DNA of 10,188 nucleotides, from positions 1-10,188 of the forward strand of contig DNRQ01000213.1 of NCBI GenBank assembly GCA_003499925.1. The letters are read 5' to 3'. Positions 1-6,253 of the stretch are shown here, in pieces. This DNA is from Geobacter sp. (GTDB lineage: Bacteria; Desulfobacterota; Desulfuromonadia; Geobacterales; Geobacteraceae). The notes below the pieces were generated by a model. The model did no database searches and was not told where the DNA came from. It saw nothing but the letters and a program-made list of their open reading frames with translations. Both the position numbers and the translations under genes were made by a program. Position 1 is the first letter of the stretch, and the number at the start of each line of letters is the position of its first letter.

Positions 1-1100
1 CCATTCTCAGCGCCGGCGGCTACCGCACAGGGCTCTTCACCTCGCCGCACCTGATTTCCTTCACCGAGCGCATCCGCATCGGCGGCGCCGAAATCGAGGA
101 GGGGTCCGTGGTACACTTGGCGGAGCGGGTGATGGCGGCTGCTCCTGAGGAAAGCACCTTTTTCGAAATCATCACCGCCATGGCCGCGCTGCATTTTGCC
201 GAAGAAGGGGTGGACATCGCGGTCTTCGAGGCCGGCATGGGTGGGAGGCTCGACGCCACCAACGCCCTGAACGGTCTGCTTTCCATCATAACGCCGGTCT
301 CCCTGGACCACACCGACTACCTGGGCAGCCGTATCGGGGAGATTGCGGTAGAGAAGTCCGGTATCTGCAAGGCGGGAACTCCCGTGGTCTCGGCCCGCCA
401 GGAACCCGAGGCGGCCCGCGTCATTGCCCGGCATGCCAGGGAACTAGGCTCCTCGCTGTATCTTTGCGGCGAGAATTTCGACGCCCGCTGGCAGCAGGGA
501 AGGCTCAACTACCGCGGTCTCTCCCTTTCGCTCGACGACCTGAGCGCCGGGTTGACCGGTCTCTACCAAAGCGGCAATGCGGCCTTGGCCCTGGCCGCAG
601 CTGAACTGCTGTCCGGGGCCGGTTTTCCGGTAGCTCCGCAGGCGCTGGCCGCAGGGATCGAGCGGGCGAGCTGGCCGGGCCGGATGGAGCTTTTCCCCGG
701 GGAGCCGCGCGTGATCCTGGACGGCGCCCACAACCCCGCAGGTGCTTGCGCCCTGGCCGAGGCTCTCTCGCAGATCGCCCGCGACCGTCTCTTCATGGTG
801 GCCGGAGTCATGGGGGACAAGGAACTCTCCGGGATACTGTCGCCTCTTTTGCCGCTGGCCGACGCCGTTTTCGCCGTGGCTCCCGCCATAGAGCGGGCAC
901 TCCCTGCGGTGCAGTTGGCCCGCTTCTGCCGCGAGGCGGGAGCCCGCACGGAAGAGGCCGGCTCCGTGGAGCAGGGAATCGCACTGGCACGGGCCGCTGC
1001 CGGTTCCCAGGATCTGGTAGTCGTCTGCGGTTCCCTTTTCACCGTAGGTGAGGCGAGGAGCATCCTCCTTTCACGCAGCTTCGACCCGTTCAGGGGGTGA
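1..1100 (+). CDS. folC: Folylpolyglutamate synthase / dihydrofolate synthase, 5'-truncated by the window
   Basis: ATP-dependent cytosolic ligase that adds glutamate to dihydropteroate and/or to reduced folates, retaining folate in the cell. The reading frame is open from the window edge (first whole codon at base 3) and gives 365 residues to the TGA at 1098-1100. The family is usually about 420-430 aa, so roughly 55-60 residues are missing, including the P-loop (GTNGKGS type), which should lie just upstream. Visible Mur-ligase-family motifs in order are TGLFTSPHL, FTERIRI, VFEAGMGGRLDATN, SLDHTDYLG with a likely metal-ligand His, AVEKSGICKAG with the Lys expected to be carbamylated, and in the C-terminal domain WPGRMELF, ILDGAHNPAGA and GVMGDKE. 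All core motifs are intact, so the gene looks functional. A long palindromic repeat begins 20 bp after the stop and may also end transcription. Whether it is bifunctional (FolC) or monofunctional cannot be decided here. Confidence 0.95.
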   Translation, partial: ILSAGGYRTGLFTSPHLISFTERIRIGGAEIEEGSVVHLAERVMAAAPEESTFFEIITAMAALHFAEEGVDIAVFEAGMGGRLDATNALNGLLSIITPVSLDHTDYLGSRIGEIAVEKSGICKAGTPVVSARQEPEAARVIARHARELGSSLYLCGENFDARWQQGRLNYRGLSLSLDDLSAGLTGLYQSGNAALALAAAELLSGAGFPVAPQALAAGIERASWPGRMELFPGEPRVILDGAHNPAGACALAEALSQIARDRLFMVAGVMGDKELSGILSPLLPLADAVFAVAPAIERALPAVQLARFCREAGARTEEAGSVEQGIALARAAAGSQDLVVVCGSLFTVGEARSILLSRSFDPFRG

Positions 1101-1120
1101 ACGGCATGGCGAGAAGCGCC

Positions 1121-1212
1121 CTTACCCCCCCTTTGCAAAGGGGGGCAAGGGGGGATTTTGCCCACCTGAGCTGACTAAATCCCCCTCGATCCCCCTTTGC
1201 TAAAGGGGGAAG
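1121..1212. repeat. Paired-palindrome intergenic repeat (REP/BIME-like)
   Basis: Two arms of about 39-40 nt are inverted copies of each other (1121-1160 and 1174-1212), separated by about 13 nt. Each arm contains its own hairpin: the left one is the perfect 20-nt palindrome CCCCCCTTTGCAAAGGGGGG at 1126-1145, the right one CCCCCTTT-GCT-AAAGGGGG at 1191-1209. Each arm also carries a second G/C tract next to ATTT or AAAT. The arms differ by a few substitutions and an indel, as expected of a drifting interspersed element. It could fold as one long stem or as two hairpins and lies between folC and lptD, where it may act as a terminator. There is no clean U-tract, so terminator function is only possible. 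Confidence 0.8.
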
Positions 1213-1254
1213 GTCCCATTTTTGACCAGTACCTTTGTTGGCTAGTTGGTACCA

Positions 1255-1274
1255 AGAACGTAGAACGTAGAACG
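1255..1274. repeat. Short heptamer tandem repeat upstream of lptD
   Basis: The 7-mer AGAACGT occurs 2.9 times in tandem, ending 22 bp before the lptD start. It directly follows the 10-nt palindrome TTGGTACCAA at 1246-1255. The unit resembles the heptamers between rfbB and rfbD (4926-5008) in period and in its GAAC core, so the two may belong to one short-tandem-repeat class. A TTGACC at 1222-1227 could be a -35 element for lptD, but no good -10 follows it. Confidence 0.65.
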
Positions 1275-1296
1275 GCGTAAAAACACACGGAGCACG

Positions 1297-3348
1297 ATGA
1301 AACCTGCAAGAGCCTTCTGGCTCCTTCCATATCTGCTGTTCTCTGCATCCCTGCTGCATGCGGCGCCACCTGAGGCGAACGGGAAAGAGGTGACCATCAA
1401 GGCGGACACCCTCTCCATCGACGTCCCGGCGGAGCAGTACCGCGCCCAGGGGGCGGTCCGGATCGAGCAGGACGGTGTGTCGCTTCTGGCGGACAGCGTG
1501 ATCTACAGCAGGCTTTCCGGGGACGCGCTCGCTGAGGGAGGGGTCTTTCTTGAGAAAGAGGGGGATACCCTGAAGGGGGAGCGGCTCTCCCTGAACCTGA
1601 TCTCCCAACAGGGGGAGCTCTCGAACGGGGAACTCTTCGTCAAGAGGCCGAACTTCAGGGTCCGCGCCCAGCGCCTGGAGAAGACGGGGGCGGAGGACTA
1701 CCGCCTGAAGCGCGGGAGCTTCACCACCTGCGACGGCGAAAAACCGAGCTGGAGGTTCGAGGCGAGGGAGGTGGTGATCACCCTCGACGAGTTCGCCACG
1801 GCGCGTGACGCGGTATTCTACGCCGGAGACATCCCGCTTATGTACACCCCGTACCTGATCTTTCCGGTAAAGCGGGAGAGGCAGTCCGGTCTGCTCATCC
1901 CGAAGTTCGGGCAGTCCTCCAAAAAAGGGATCTATCTCGACCTGCCGTACTACTGGGCCATCAACCCGAGCCAGGAGGCGAGCTTCAATCTGGCCCTGGA
2001 GAGCTCCAGAGGGGTGGGGCTCGGAGCCGATTACCGCTACCTGAGGTCGGGTGGCAGCGAGGGGCGCCTGCAGGGGTTCGGCATCTACGATACCGGGGGC
2101 GGCAGATTCCGCGGCGAGCTGAACCAGAGCCACCTGGAACTGCTCTCCCCCAAAACCACCCTCGCCTCCAATATCCATCTCCTTACCGATCGGGACTACT
2201 ACCGCGACTTCGGCGACTTCTCGGGGGAGTACAACCGGCAGCTGCAGGTCTCGACCGCCTCCATCGATCACAGGTGGGAGCGCTACGGCTTCTCGGGGGA
2301 GTTCCGCTACACCGAGGACCTGGAGGCGCCCAACGACACTACACTGCAAAAACTCCCGGAGCTGAACTTCATCGCCGCGGGTAGCAAGCTCGGTCCCTTC
2401 TTCTTCTCCATGGACTCCGGTTTCGTCAACTTCGAGCGGATCGAGGGGGTGACGGGGCAGCGGCTCGAACTGCACCCGAGGCTCACGCTGTACGCCAAGC
2501 CTGCAGGCGCCCTCGAGCTCTCCCTTTACGGCGGGTATCATGAGAGGCTCTACAACGCCTCGGGCGACCAGGCCTCCGGCGGCATCGAGCAGGTCGGTCA
2601 GGCGGACGCGGGCTCCGTGCTGTCACTGCCGCTGGAGCGGGTCTACCAGGGGCGGCTGCGCCATCTCCTGATCCCCTCGCTTGAGTACCGCTTCGTGCAG
2701 CACGGTCGGGATGGGGATCTCCCCTTTTTCGACTGGGACGACCGCGTGCTCGGGCAAAGCATCGCCAGCTTGTCGCTTGCCAGCGTGGTGACCGGGAAGT
2801 ACAGCGAGGAGGGGGGAGCCCCGCAATACCGGGATCTGCTCTACCTGAAGCTCTCCCAAGGCTACCAGTTCTCCGGGGAGCGCCGCGACCTCCTCACCCT
2901 GGTGGACGAGGGACACCGTGTCGCCGACCTGATGCTGGAGAGCCGGGCCAATCCGGTCAAGGGTGTCTCGCTGGCCGCCGAAGGCCGCTACAACCCGGTG
3001 GACGGCAACCTGTCGACGGCCAACCTCGCCGTCGAGCTGACCGGCGAGGGTGACAAGCTGGCGCTTCTCGGTTACCGCCACTCCCGCGGCGAGCTGGATT
3101 ATCTGGAGGGACGGGTGGCGTTTCCAATCAGTGCCAGGTTTTCGGCCACGGCACTGGGACGCTACTCCTTCGACAAGGGGGGGTTGCTGGAGTCCCGCTA
3201 CTCCCTGCAGTACAAGCAGCAGTGCTGGAGCGTCATCGCCGCCTATTCGGACCGGCCCGGCAGCAGCGAGATACCGCACAACAGGGAATTTACCGTGAAC
3301 TTTACCCTGGCGGGCATCGGCGTGCTGGGGCCCATTCGGGCCTTTTAA
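1297..3348 (+). CDS. lptD: LPS-assembly outer-membrane protein LptD (OstA/Imp)
   Basis: Outer-membrane beta-barrel that, with the lipoprotein LptE, inserts LPS into the outer leaflet at the end of the Lpt bridge. The 683-aa product starts with a signal peptide (basic K2-R5, hydrophobic core to about residue 20, cleavage near A22). Next comes an OstA/LptA-like periplasmic jellyroll domain (about 31-130, with IKADTLSIDV and YRAQGAVRIEQDG). The barrel domain follows, with the family-typical stretch IPLMYTPYLIFPVKRERQSG at about 180-200. It ends in GPIRAF with a terminal Phe, the usual barrel-assembly signature. The only cysteines are C145 (TTCDGE) and C643 (QQCWSV), matching by context one of the two non-consecutive disulfides of E. 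coli LptD. It is somewhat shorter than E. coli LptD (784 aa). The start is supported by ACGGAG at 1287-1292, 4 nt before ATG. No lptE is visible nearby. Confidence 0.95.
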   Translation: MKPARAFWLLPYLLFSASLLHAAPPEANGKEVTIKADTLSIDVPAEQYRAQGAVRIEQDGVSLLADSVIYSRLSGDALAEGGVFLEKEGDTLKGERLSLNLISQQGELSNGELFVKRPNFRVRAQRLEKTGAEDYRLKRGSFTTCDGEKPSWRFEAREVVITLDEFATARDAVFYAGDIPLMYTPYLIFPVKRERQSGLLIPKFGQSSKKGIYLDLPYYWAINPSQEASFNLALESSRGVGLGADYRYLRSGGSEGRLQGFGIYDTGGGRFRGELNQSHLELLSPKTTLASNIHLLTDRDYYRDFGDFSGEYNRQLQVSTASIDHRWERYGFSGEFRYTEDLEAPNDTTLQKLPELNFIAAGSKLGPFFFSMDSGFVNFERIEGVTGQRLELHPRLTLYAKPAGALELSLYGGYHERLYNASGDQASGGIEQVGQADAGSVLSLPLERVYQGRLRHLLIPSLEYRFVQHGRDGDLPFFDWDDRVLGQSIASLSLASVVTGKYSEEGGAPQYRDLLYLKLSQGYQFSGERRDLLTLVDEGHRVADLMLESRANPVKGVSLAAEGRYNPVDGNLSTANLAVELTGEGDKLALLGYRHSRGELDYLEGRVAFPISARFSATALGRYSFDKGGLLESRYSLQYKQQCWSVIAAYSDRPGSSEIPHNREFTVNFTLAGIGVLGPIRAF

Positions 3349-3423
3349 AGAGGGGCGCCGCGGCAAAGGGACCGTGCATTAAGTTGAGGGAAAAATCAGC
3401 GCCGATCGTCCGCTGCAAAAACG

Positions 3424-3511
3424 CCTTCCCCTTCAAGGGGAGGGGAGGCTGGCATTAAGTTAACGACAATCCTGCACCCCCCAACCCCCTCCCGTCAAGG
3501 GCATCAAGGGA
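3424..3511. repeat. Degenerate copy of the G/C-tract hairpin repeat
   Basis: The left hairpin is TCCCCTT-C-AAGGGGA at 3427-3441. The right half, about 3476-3511, is C-rich then G-rich and ends in GGGAGGGGGAG like the right ends of the copies at 3554-3670 and 7479-7593. The right half carries an internal duplication, with TCAAGGG appearing twice 2 nt apart, and the central spacer differs from the better copies. GCATTAAGTT also occurs twice around it (3376-3385 and 3452-3461). This is the most diverged member of the family in the window. The remaining sequence from 3349 to 3424 shows no gene or clear signal. Confidence 0.6.
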
Positions 3512-3553
3512 GGGGGAGCCAACAAAGCTAAACTTACGCTGATTGGTCCTAAT

Positions 3554-3670
3554 CTTCCGCAAACTGCACAAACACTCCCTCCCCCTTGATGGGGGAGGGT
3601 TGGGGAGAGGGTGAAAAGCTCGCATGAGCCTCACCCTCCCCCCTGCCCCCTCCCATAAAGGGAGGGGGAG
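3554..3670. repeat. G/C-tract paired-hairpin repeat, copy A
   Basis: This is a direct repeat of 7479-7593: both begin CTTCCGCA, share the core with TTGATGGGGGAGGG and GGGGAGAGGGTGAAAAGCT, then GCATGAGCCTCACCCTCCC, and end GGGAGGGGGAG. The core is itself an inverted pair, since the left arm (about 3575-3614) is the approximate reverse complement of the right arm (about 3630-3670), and each arm has a local hairpin. The spacer contains the small hairpin GCTC-GCAT-GAGC at 3618-3629. Read on the minus strand, the element gives a Pro-rich peptide (HPLPNPPPSRGRE), which can be mistaken for a small gene. Confidence 0.85.
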
Positions 3671-3714
3671 AAGATCTGCGGGGAGATTAGCGGGAAGTGC
3701 GGCTGGCACCGGTT

Positions 3715-3748
3715 GGAGTTGACACAACTCCTTTTACGGGTGTATCTA
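3715..3748 (+). promoter_or_regulatory. Candidate sigma-70 promoter/operator upstream of rfbB
   Basis: A perfect TTGACA hexamer lies at 3719-3724. It is followed after 18 bp by TATCTA (3743-3748), a weak -10 with only three consensus positions. The -35 lies inside a perfect 17-nt inverted repeat, GGAGTTG-ACA-CAACTCC (3715-3731), which could be a repressor operator. The same hairpin is followed by TTTT, so it could instead be a weak intrinsic terminator. It is the only promoter-like sequence I could find in the 498-bp gap and would give a leader of about 90 nt before rfbB. Confidence 0.4.
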
Positions 3749-3807
3749 AGTAGGTCAGCAAAAAACCGGATGCCTTCTCATGGGTAGGCGGATCCCAAAC
3801 AGCAAGG

Positions 3808-3821
3808 TGCGCCGCGGCGCA
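3808..3821. promoter_or_regulatory. 14-nt GC-rich palindrome in the rfbB leader
   Basis: TGCGCCGCGGCGCA is a perfect palindrome, 16 nt before the rfbB Shine-Dalgarno GGAGG (3838-3842) and 25 nt before its ATG. In RNA it could form a short stem in the leader; in DNA it could be a dimeric protein site. The function is unknown, and it could be chance in GC-rich sequence. Confidence 0.35.
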
Positions 3822-3846
3822 AACGTCAACACCCCTCGGAGGTTTC

Positions 3847-4911
3847 ATGAGTGAAACTTTTACCCCTACCTCGATGCTGGTGACAGGGGGGGCCGGATTC
3901 ATCGGGTCCAATTTCATCCATCATTTCATGGCGGGCAACCCCGGGTGCCGGGTGGTCAACCTCGACATCCTCACCTACGCGGGTAACCTGAAGAATTTGA
4001 CGGCGGTGGAGGGGAAGGCGGACTACCGCTTCGTGAAGGGGGACATCTGCGACGGTCCTCTGGTCGCGGAGCTCCTTGCCGGGGAACGTATCGACTGCGT
4101 GGTCCATTTCGCGGCCGAATCCCATGTGGACCGCTCCATAACCGGACCCGAGATCTTCGTCAGGACCAACGTGCTCGGGACCCAGACGCTTCTGGAGGCA
4201 AGCCGCCTCCATGCGCAGCAGGTCCCACGCTTCCGCTATCTGCAGGTCTCCACCGACGAAGTGTACGGCAGCCTCGGGCCCGAGGGGTATTTCACCGAGG
4301 AGACGCCGCTGGCCCCCAACTCCCCCTATTCGGCCAGCAAGGCGGGTGCCGACCTGCTGGTGCGGGCCTATTCCGAGACCTTCGCACTGCCGACACTCAA
4401 TACGCGCTGTTCCAACAACTACGGCCCCTTCCATTTCCCCGAAAAGCTGATTCCGCTGCTGATCCACAACATCATGCAGAGGCGGGCGCTGCCGGTGTAC
4501 GGTGACGGCCTGAACGTGCGCGACTGGCTCCACGTCAAGGACCACTCCGCCGCCATAGAGCGGGTTCTCAAGCAGGGGACCCCCGGTGAAATCTTCAATA
4601 TCGGGGGGAACAACGAGTGGCGCAACATCGACATCGTGCACCTGGTCTGCGACCTGATGGATGAGCGGCTGGGACGGAGTGCCGGAGAGAGCAGGGGGCT
4701 GATCACCTTCGTCAAGGACAGGCAGGGGCACGACCGCCGTTATGCCATCGACGCCTCCAAGTTGAAACGCGAGCTCTCCTGGGAGCCCTGCTACACCTTC
4801 GAGCGCGGCATCGCCGAGACCATAGACTGGTACCTGGCGAACCAGGGGTGGGTCGAGGAGGTGGCCTCGGGAGCCTACCGGGAGTACTACCAGAAGCAGT
4901 ACGGCGAATAA
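3847..4911 (+). CDS. rfbB: dTDP-glucose 4,6-dehydratase
   Basis: NAD-dependent cytosolic enzyme that converts dTDP-D-glucose to dTDP-4-keto-6-deoxyglucose, the second step of dTDP-L-rhamnose synthesis (also called RmlB). The 354-aa product is a full-length extended short-chain dehydrogenase/reductase. It has the dinucleotide motif TGGAGFIGSN (13-22), the conserved FAAESHVDRSI (88-98), STDEVYG with catalytic D137/E138 (135-141), and the YSASK Tyr/Lys pair (Y161, K165). RCSNNYGPFHFPEKLIPL and GDGLNVRDWLHVKDH are also typical of RfbB rather than of other sugar epimerases. The start is set by GGAGG at 3838-3842, 4 nt before ATG. It is the first gene of the sugar cluster, and rfbD follows 120 bp downstream. 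Its usual partners rfbA and rfbC are not in the window. Confidence 0.95.
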   Translation: MSETFTPTSMLVTGGAGFIGSNFIHHFMAGNPGCRVVNLDILTYAGNLKNLTAVEGKADYRFVKGDICDGPLVAELLAGERIDCVVHFAAESHVDRSITGPEIFVRTNVLGTQTLLEASRLHAQQVPRFRYLQVSTDEVYGSLGPEGYFTEETPLAPNSPYSASKAGADLLVRAYSETFALPTLNTRCSNNYGPFHFPEKLIPLLIHNIMQRRALPVYGDGLNVRDWLHVKDHSAAIERVLKQGTPGEIFNIGGNNEWRNIDIVHLVCDLMDERLGRSAGESRGLITFVKDRQGHDRRYAIDASKLKRELSWEPCYTFERGIAETIDWYLANQGWVEEVASGAYREYYQKQYGE

Positions 4912-4923
4912 AAGCGAATAAAA
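4904..4923. repeat. Tandem decamer overlapping the rfbB stop codon
   Basis: GCGAATAAAA occurs twice in direct succession (4904-4913 and 4914-4923) and is followed by GCGG. The rfbB stop TAA (4909-4911) lies in the first copy, and the second copy repeats the same stop. This looks like a local slippage duplication at the gene end, immediately before the heptamer array. Confidence 0.7.
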
Positions 4924-4925
4924 GC

Positions 4926-5008
4926 GGTTCAAGGTTCTAAGTTCAAAGTTCTAGGTTAGAATCTATCCTTGAACCTTGAACCTTGAACCTTGAACTTTGA
5001 ACTTTGAA
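4926..5008. repeat. Inverted array of heptamer repeats between rfbB and rfbD
   Basis: Left arm 4926-4960 is five consecutive 7-mers: GGTTCAA, GGTTCTA, AGTTCAA, AGTTCTA and GGTTAGA. After a 6-nt turn (4961-4966), right arm 4967-5008 is six 7-mers: CCTTGAA four times, then CTTTGAA twice. The right-arm unit is the reverse complement of the left-arm unit in a shifted register, so the array can fold into a long imperfect hairpin. TGTTTTT follows at 5012-5018, then the rfbD Shine-Dalgarno. It fills nearly the whole gap between two genes of one pathway. An attenuator, an mRNA-stability hairpin or a selfish short tandem repeat are all possible. Confidence 0.85.
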
Positions 5009-5021
5009 CTGTGTTTTTCCC

Positions 5022-5026
5022 GGAGG
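5022..5026 (+). promoter_or_regulatory. Ribosome binding site that fixes the rfbD start
   Basis: GGAGG lies 5 nt before the ATG at 5032. This excludes the in-frame GTG at 5011, which would add seven residues and place the Shine-Dalgarno inside the gene. Confidence 0.8.
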
Positions 5027-5031
5027 CTTTG

Positions 5032-5865
5032 ATGATACTGGTGGTAGGGTGCAAGGGGATGCTCGGGCAGGAGCTGATGGGGCTTTTGGGGAGCAGCGCG
5101 CGGGGCGTGGATGTCGAGGAGATCGACATCACCGATCTTGAGTCGGTACAGCGGGTGCTGCTCACCCTGAAGCCGCGCGTGGTGGTGAACGCGGCGGCAT
5201 ACACCGACGTGGACGGCTGCGAGACGCAGGCGGAACTTGCCTTGCAGGTGAACGGGGAGGGGGTTGCCCACCTCGCCATGATCACCAAGGAGATCGGAGC
5301 CAAGCTGGTGCAGGTGAGCACCGACTACGTGTTCGACGGCAGCAAGACGGTTCCCTACCTGGAGGACGACCCCCCCGCGCCGCTTAGCATCTACGGCGAG
5401 TCGAAGCTCGCCGGGGAGATGAATGCGAGGTTCAATCCCGATCACCTGATCGTCCGGACCCAGTGGCTCTACGGCCATGCCGGAAAGAACTTCGTCGAGA
5501 CCATGCTGAGGCTGGCCGGCGAGCGGAGCGAACTCACCGTTGTGGACGATCAGATCGGCTCGCCGACCTGGACCTACGACCTGGCGCTTGCCATAAAGGC
5601 GCTCATCGAGAAGGGGTGCAGCGGCACCTATCACGCCGCCAACGCGGGCTTTGTCTCCTGGAACGGATTCGCCAGGGAGATCTTCCGCCTGGCAGCTCTC
5701 GACGTGGTGGTCACCCCGATGAGCACGGCGCAGCTCGGCCGCCCGGCGGCACGGCCGCTCCACTCGACGCTTGACTGCGGCAAGCTGGCGCAGGATACCG
5801 GGCTCGTTCCGGAACCTTGGCAGGAAGCCCTTAAGCGTTACCTGGAGCTGCGAACGGCAAAATAA
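5032..5865 (+). CDS. rfbD: dTDP-4-dehydrorhamnose reductase
   Basis: NAD(P)H-dependent cytosolic reductase that makes dTDP-L-rhamnose from dTDP-4-keto-L-rhamnose, the last step of the pathway (RmlD). The 277-aa product is within the usual size range. Its motifs are an N-terminal GCKGMLG nucleotide-binding loop (6-12), NAAAYTDVDGCE (53-64), STDYVFDG (96-103), YGESKLAGE with catalytic Y121 and K125, RTQWLYG (142-148) and DQIGSPTWTYDLA (173-185). A good Shine-Dalgarno lies 5 nt before the chosen ATG. It lies 120 bp after rfbB, with the heptamer array between them, and 22 bp before the cupin gene, so it is probably cotranscribed with the cupin and nhaA. RfbC, the epimerase that supplies its substrate, is not encoded here. 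Confidence 0.94.
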   Translation: MILVVGCKGMLGQELMGLLGSSARGVDVEEIDITDLESVQRVLLTLKPRVVVNAAAYTDVDGCETQAELALQVNGEGVAHLAMITKEIGAKLVQVSTDYVFDGSKTVPYLEDDPPAPLSIYGESKLAGEMNARFNPDHLIVRTQWLYGHAGKNFVETMLRLAGERSELTVVDDQIGSPTWTYDLALAIKALIEKGCSGTYHAANAGFVSWNGFAREIFRLAALDVVVTPMSTAQLGRPAARPLHSTLDCGKLAQDTGLVPEPWQEALKRYLELRTAK

Positions 5866-5877
5866 CATGGAAATCCT

Positions 5878-5883
5878 GGAGGG
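5878..5883 (+). promoter_or_regulatory. Ribosome binding site that fixes the cupin start
   Basis: GGAGGG lies 4 nt before the ATG at 5888. The in-frame ATG at 5867 has no Shine-Dalgarno, and a longer in-frame start at 5771 would lie inside rfbD and add residues unrelated to the family. Confidence 0.8.
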
Positions 5884-5887
5884 TATC

Positions 5888-6253
5888 ATGGAACGTGGAG
5901 AGCGTCCCTGGGGAACCTATACGGTTCTAGACGAGAATAACGGCTACAAGATCAAGCGCATCGAGGTGAATCCCGGGCAGCGCCTGTCGCTGCAGATGCA
6001 CCACCACAGAAGCGAGCACTGGATCGTGGTCTCCGGGACTGCCAGGGTCACCTGCGGGGATACCGTGCGCATTATCAACATCAACGAGTCCACCTTCATC
6101 CCGATCGGATCGAATCACCGCCTGGAGAACCCCGGGGTGATACCTCTGATCATCATCGAGGTGCAAAGCGGCGAGTACCTGGGCGAGGACGATATCGTCC
6201 GGTTCCAGGACGACTACCACCGGGTGGAGCCTAATGCGGATCAGACCGTCTAG
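5888..6253 (+). CDS. Stand-alone mannose-6-phosphate isomerase (type II) cupin domain
   Basis: Predicted metal-dependent isomerase interconverting fructose-6-phosphate and mannose-6-phosphate, the entry to GDP-mannose. At 121 aa it corresponds to just the C-terminal cupin of bifunctional type II enzymes (ManC/AlgA/XanB). From residue 6 it has RPWGTYTVLDE, then YKIKRIEVNPGQRLSLQ, the metal-binding cluster MHHHRSEHW (37-45, with H38-H40, E43 and H44), VVSGTARV, and a second cupin motif with FIPIGSNHRLENPG around H77. These match the family's catalytic core closely. The nucleotidyltransferase half is absent from this protein but is encoded separately at 7648-8721. It follows rfbD by 22 bp and its stop TAG abuts the nhaA ATG. 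Isomerase activity is inferred; a regulatory or other sugar-binding role is possible for a free cupin. Confidence 0.85.
   Translation: MERGERPWGTYTVLDENNGYKIKRIEVNPGQRLSLQMHHHRSEHWIVVSGTARVTCGDTVRIININESTFIPIGSNHRLENPGVIPLIIIEVQSGEYLGEDDIVRFQDDYHRVEPNADQTV

Noticed and set aside
1090..2541. A 483-codon open frame on the minus strand opposite lptD.
   Set aside because: It lies antisense to a clear lptD, has a composition typical of complementary-frame reading in GC-rich DNA, and shows no recognisable domain.
3740..3846. A riboswitch in the rfbB leader (c-di-GMP/cGAMP GEMM type, known in Geobacter).
   Set aside because: I looked for the GEMM core sequences and tetraloop-receptor pattern and did not find them. 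Only a short palindrome stands out.
3826..4932. A 368-codon open frame on the minus strand opposite rfbB.
   Set aside because: It mirrors rfbB almost end to end. The rfbB frame has every family motif, so this is a shadow frame.
4926..5008. The heptamer array as a CRISPR.
   Set aside because: The units are 7 nt, contiguous, with no spacers, and inverted in the middle; there are no cas genes.
5771..5887. A 39-residue N-terminal extension of the cupin protein overlapping rfbD.
   Set aside because: The extension has no family similarity. The GGAGGG at 5878-5883 supports the ATG at 5888.
4963..5889. A 308-codon open frame on the minus strand opposite rfbD.
   Set aside because: It is a shadow of rfbD, and its C-terminal end is just translated heptamer repeats (KFKVQGSRF type).
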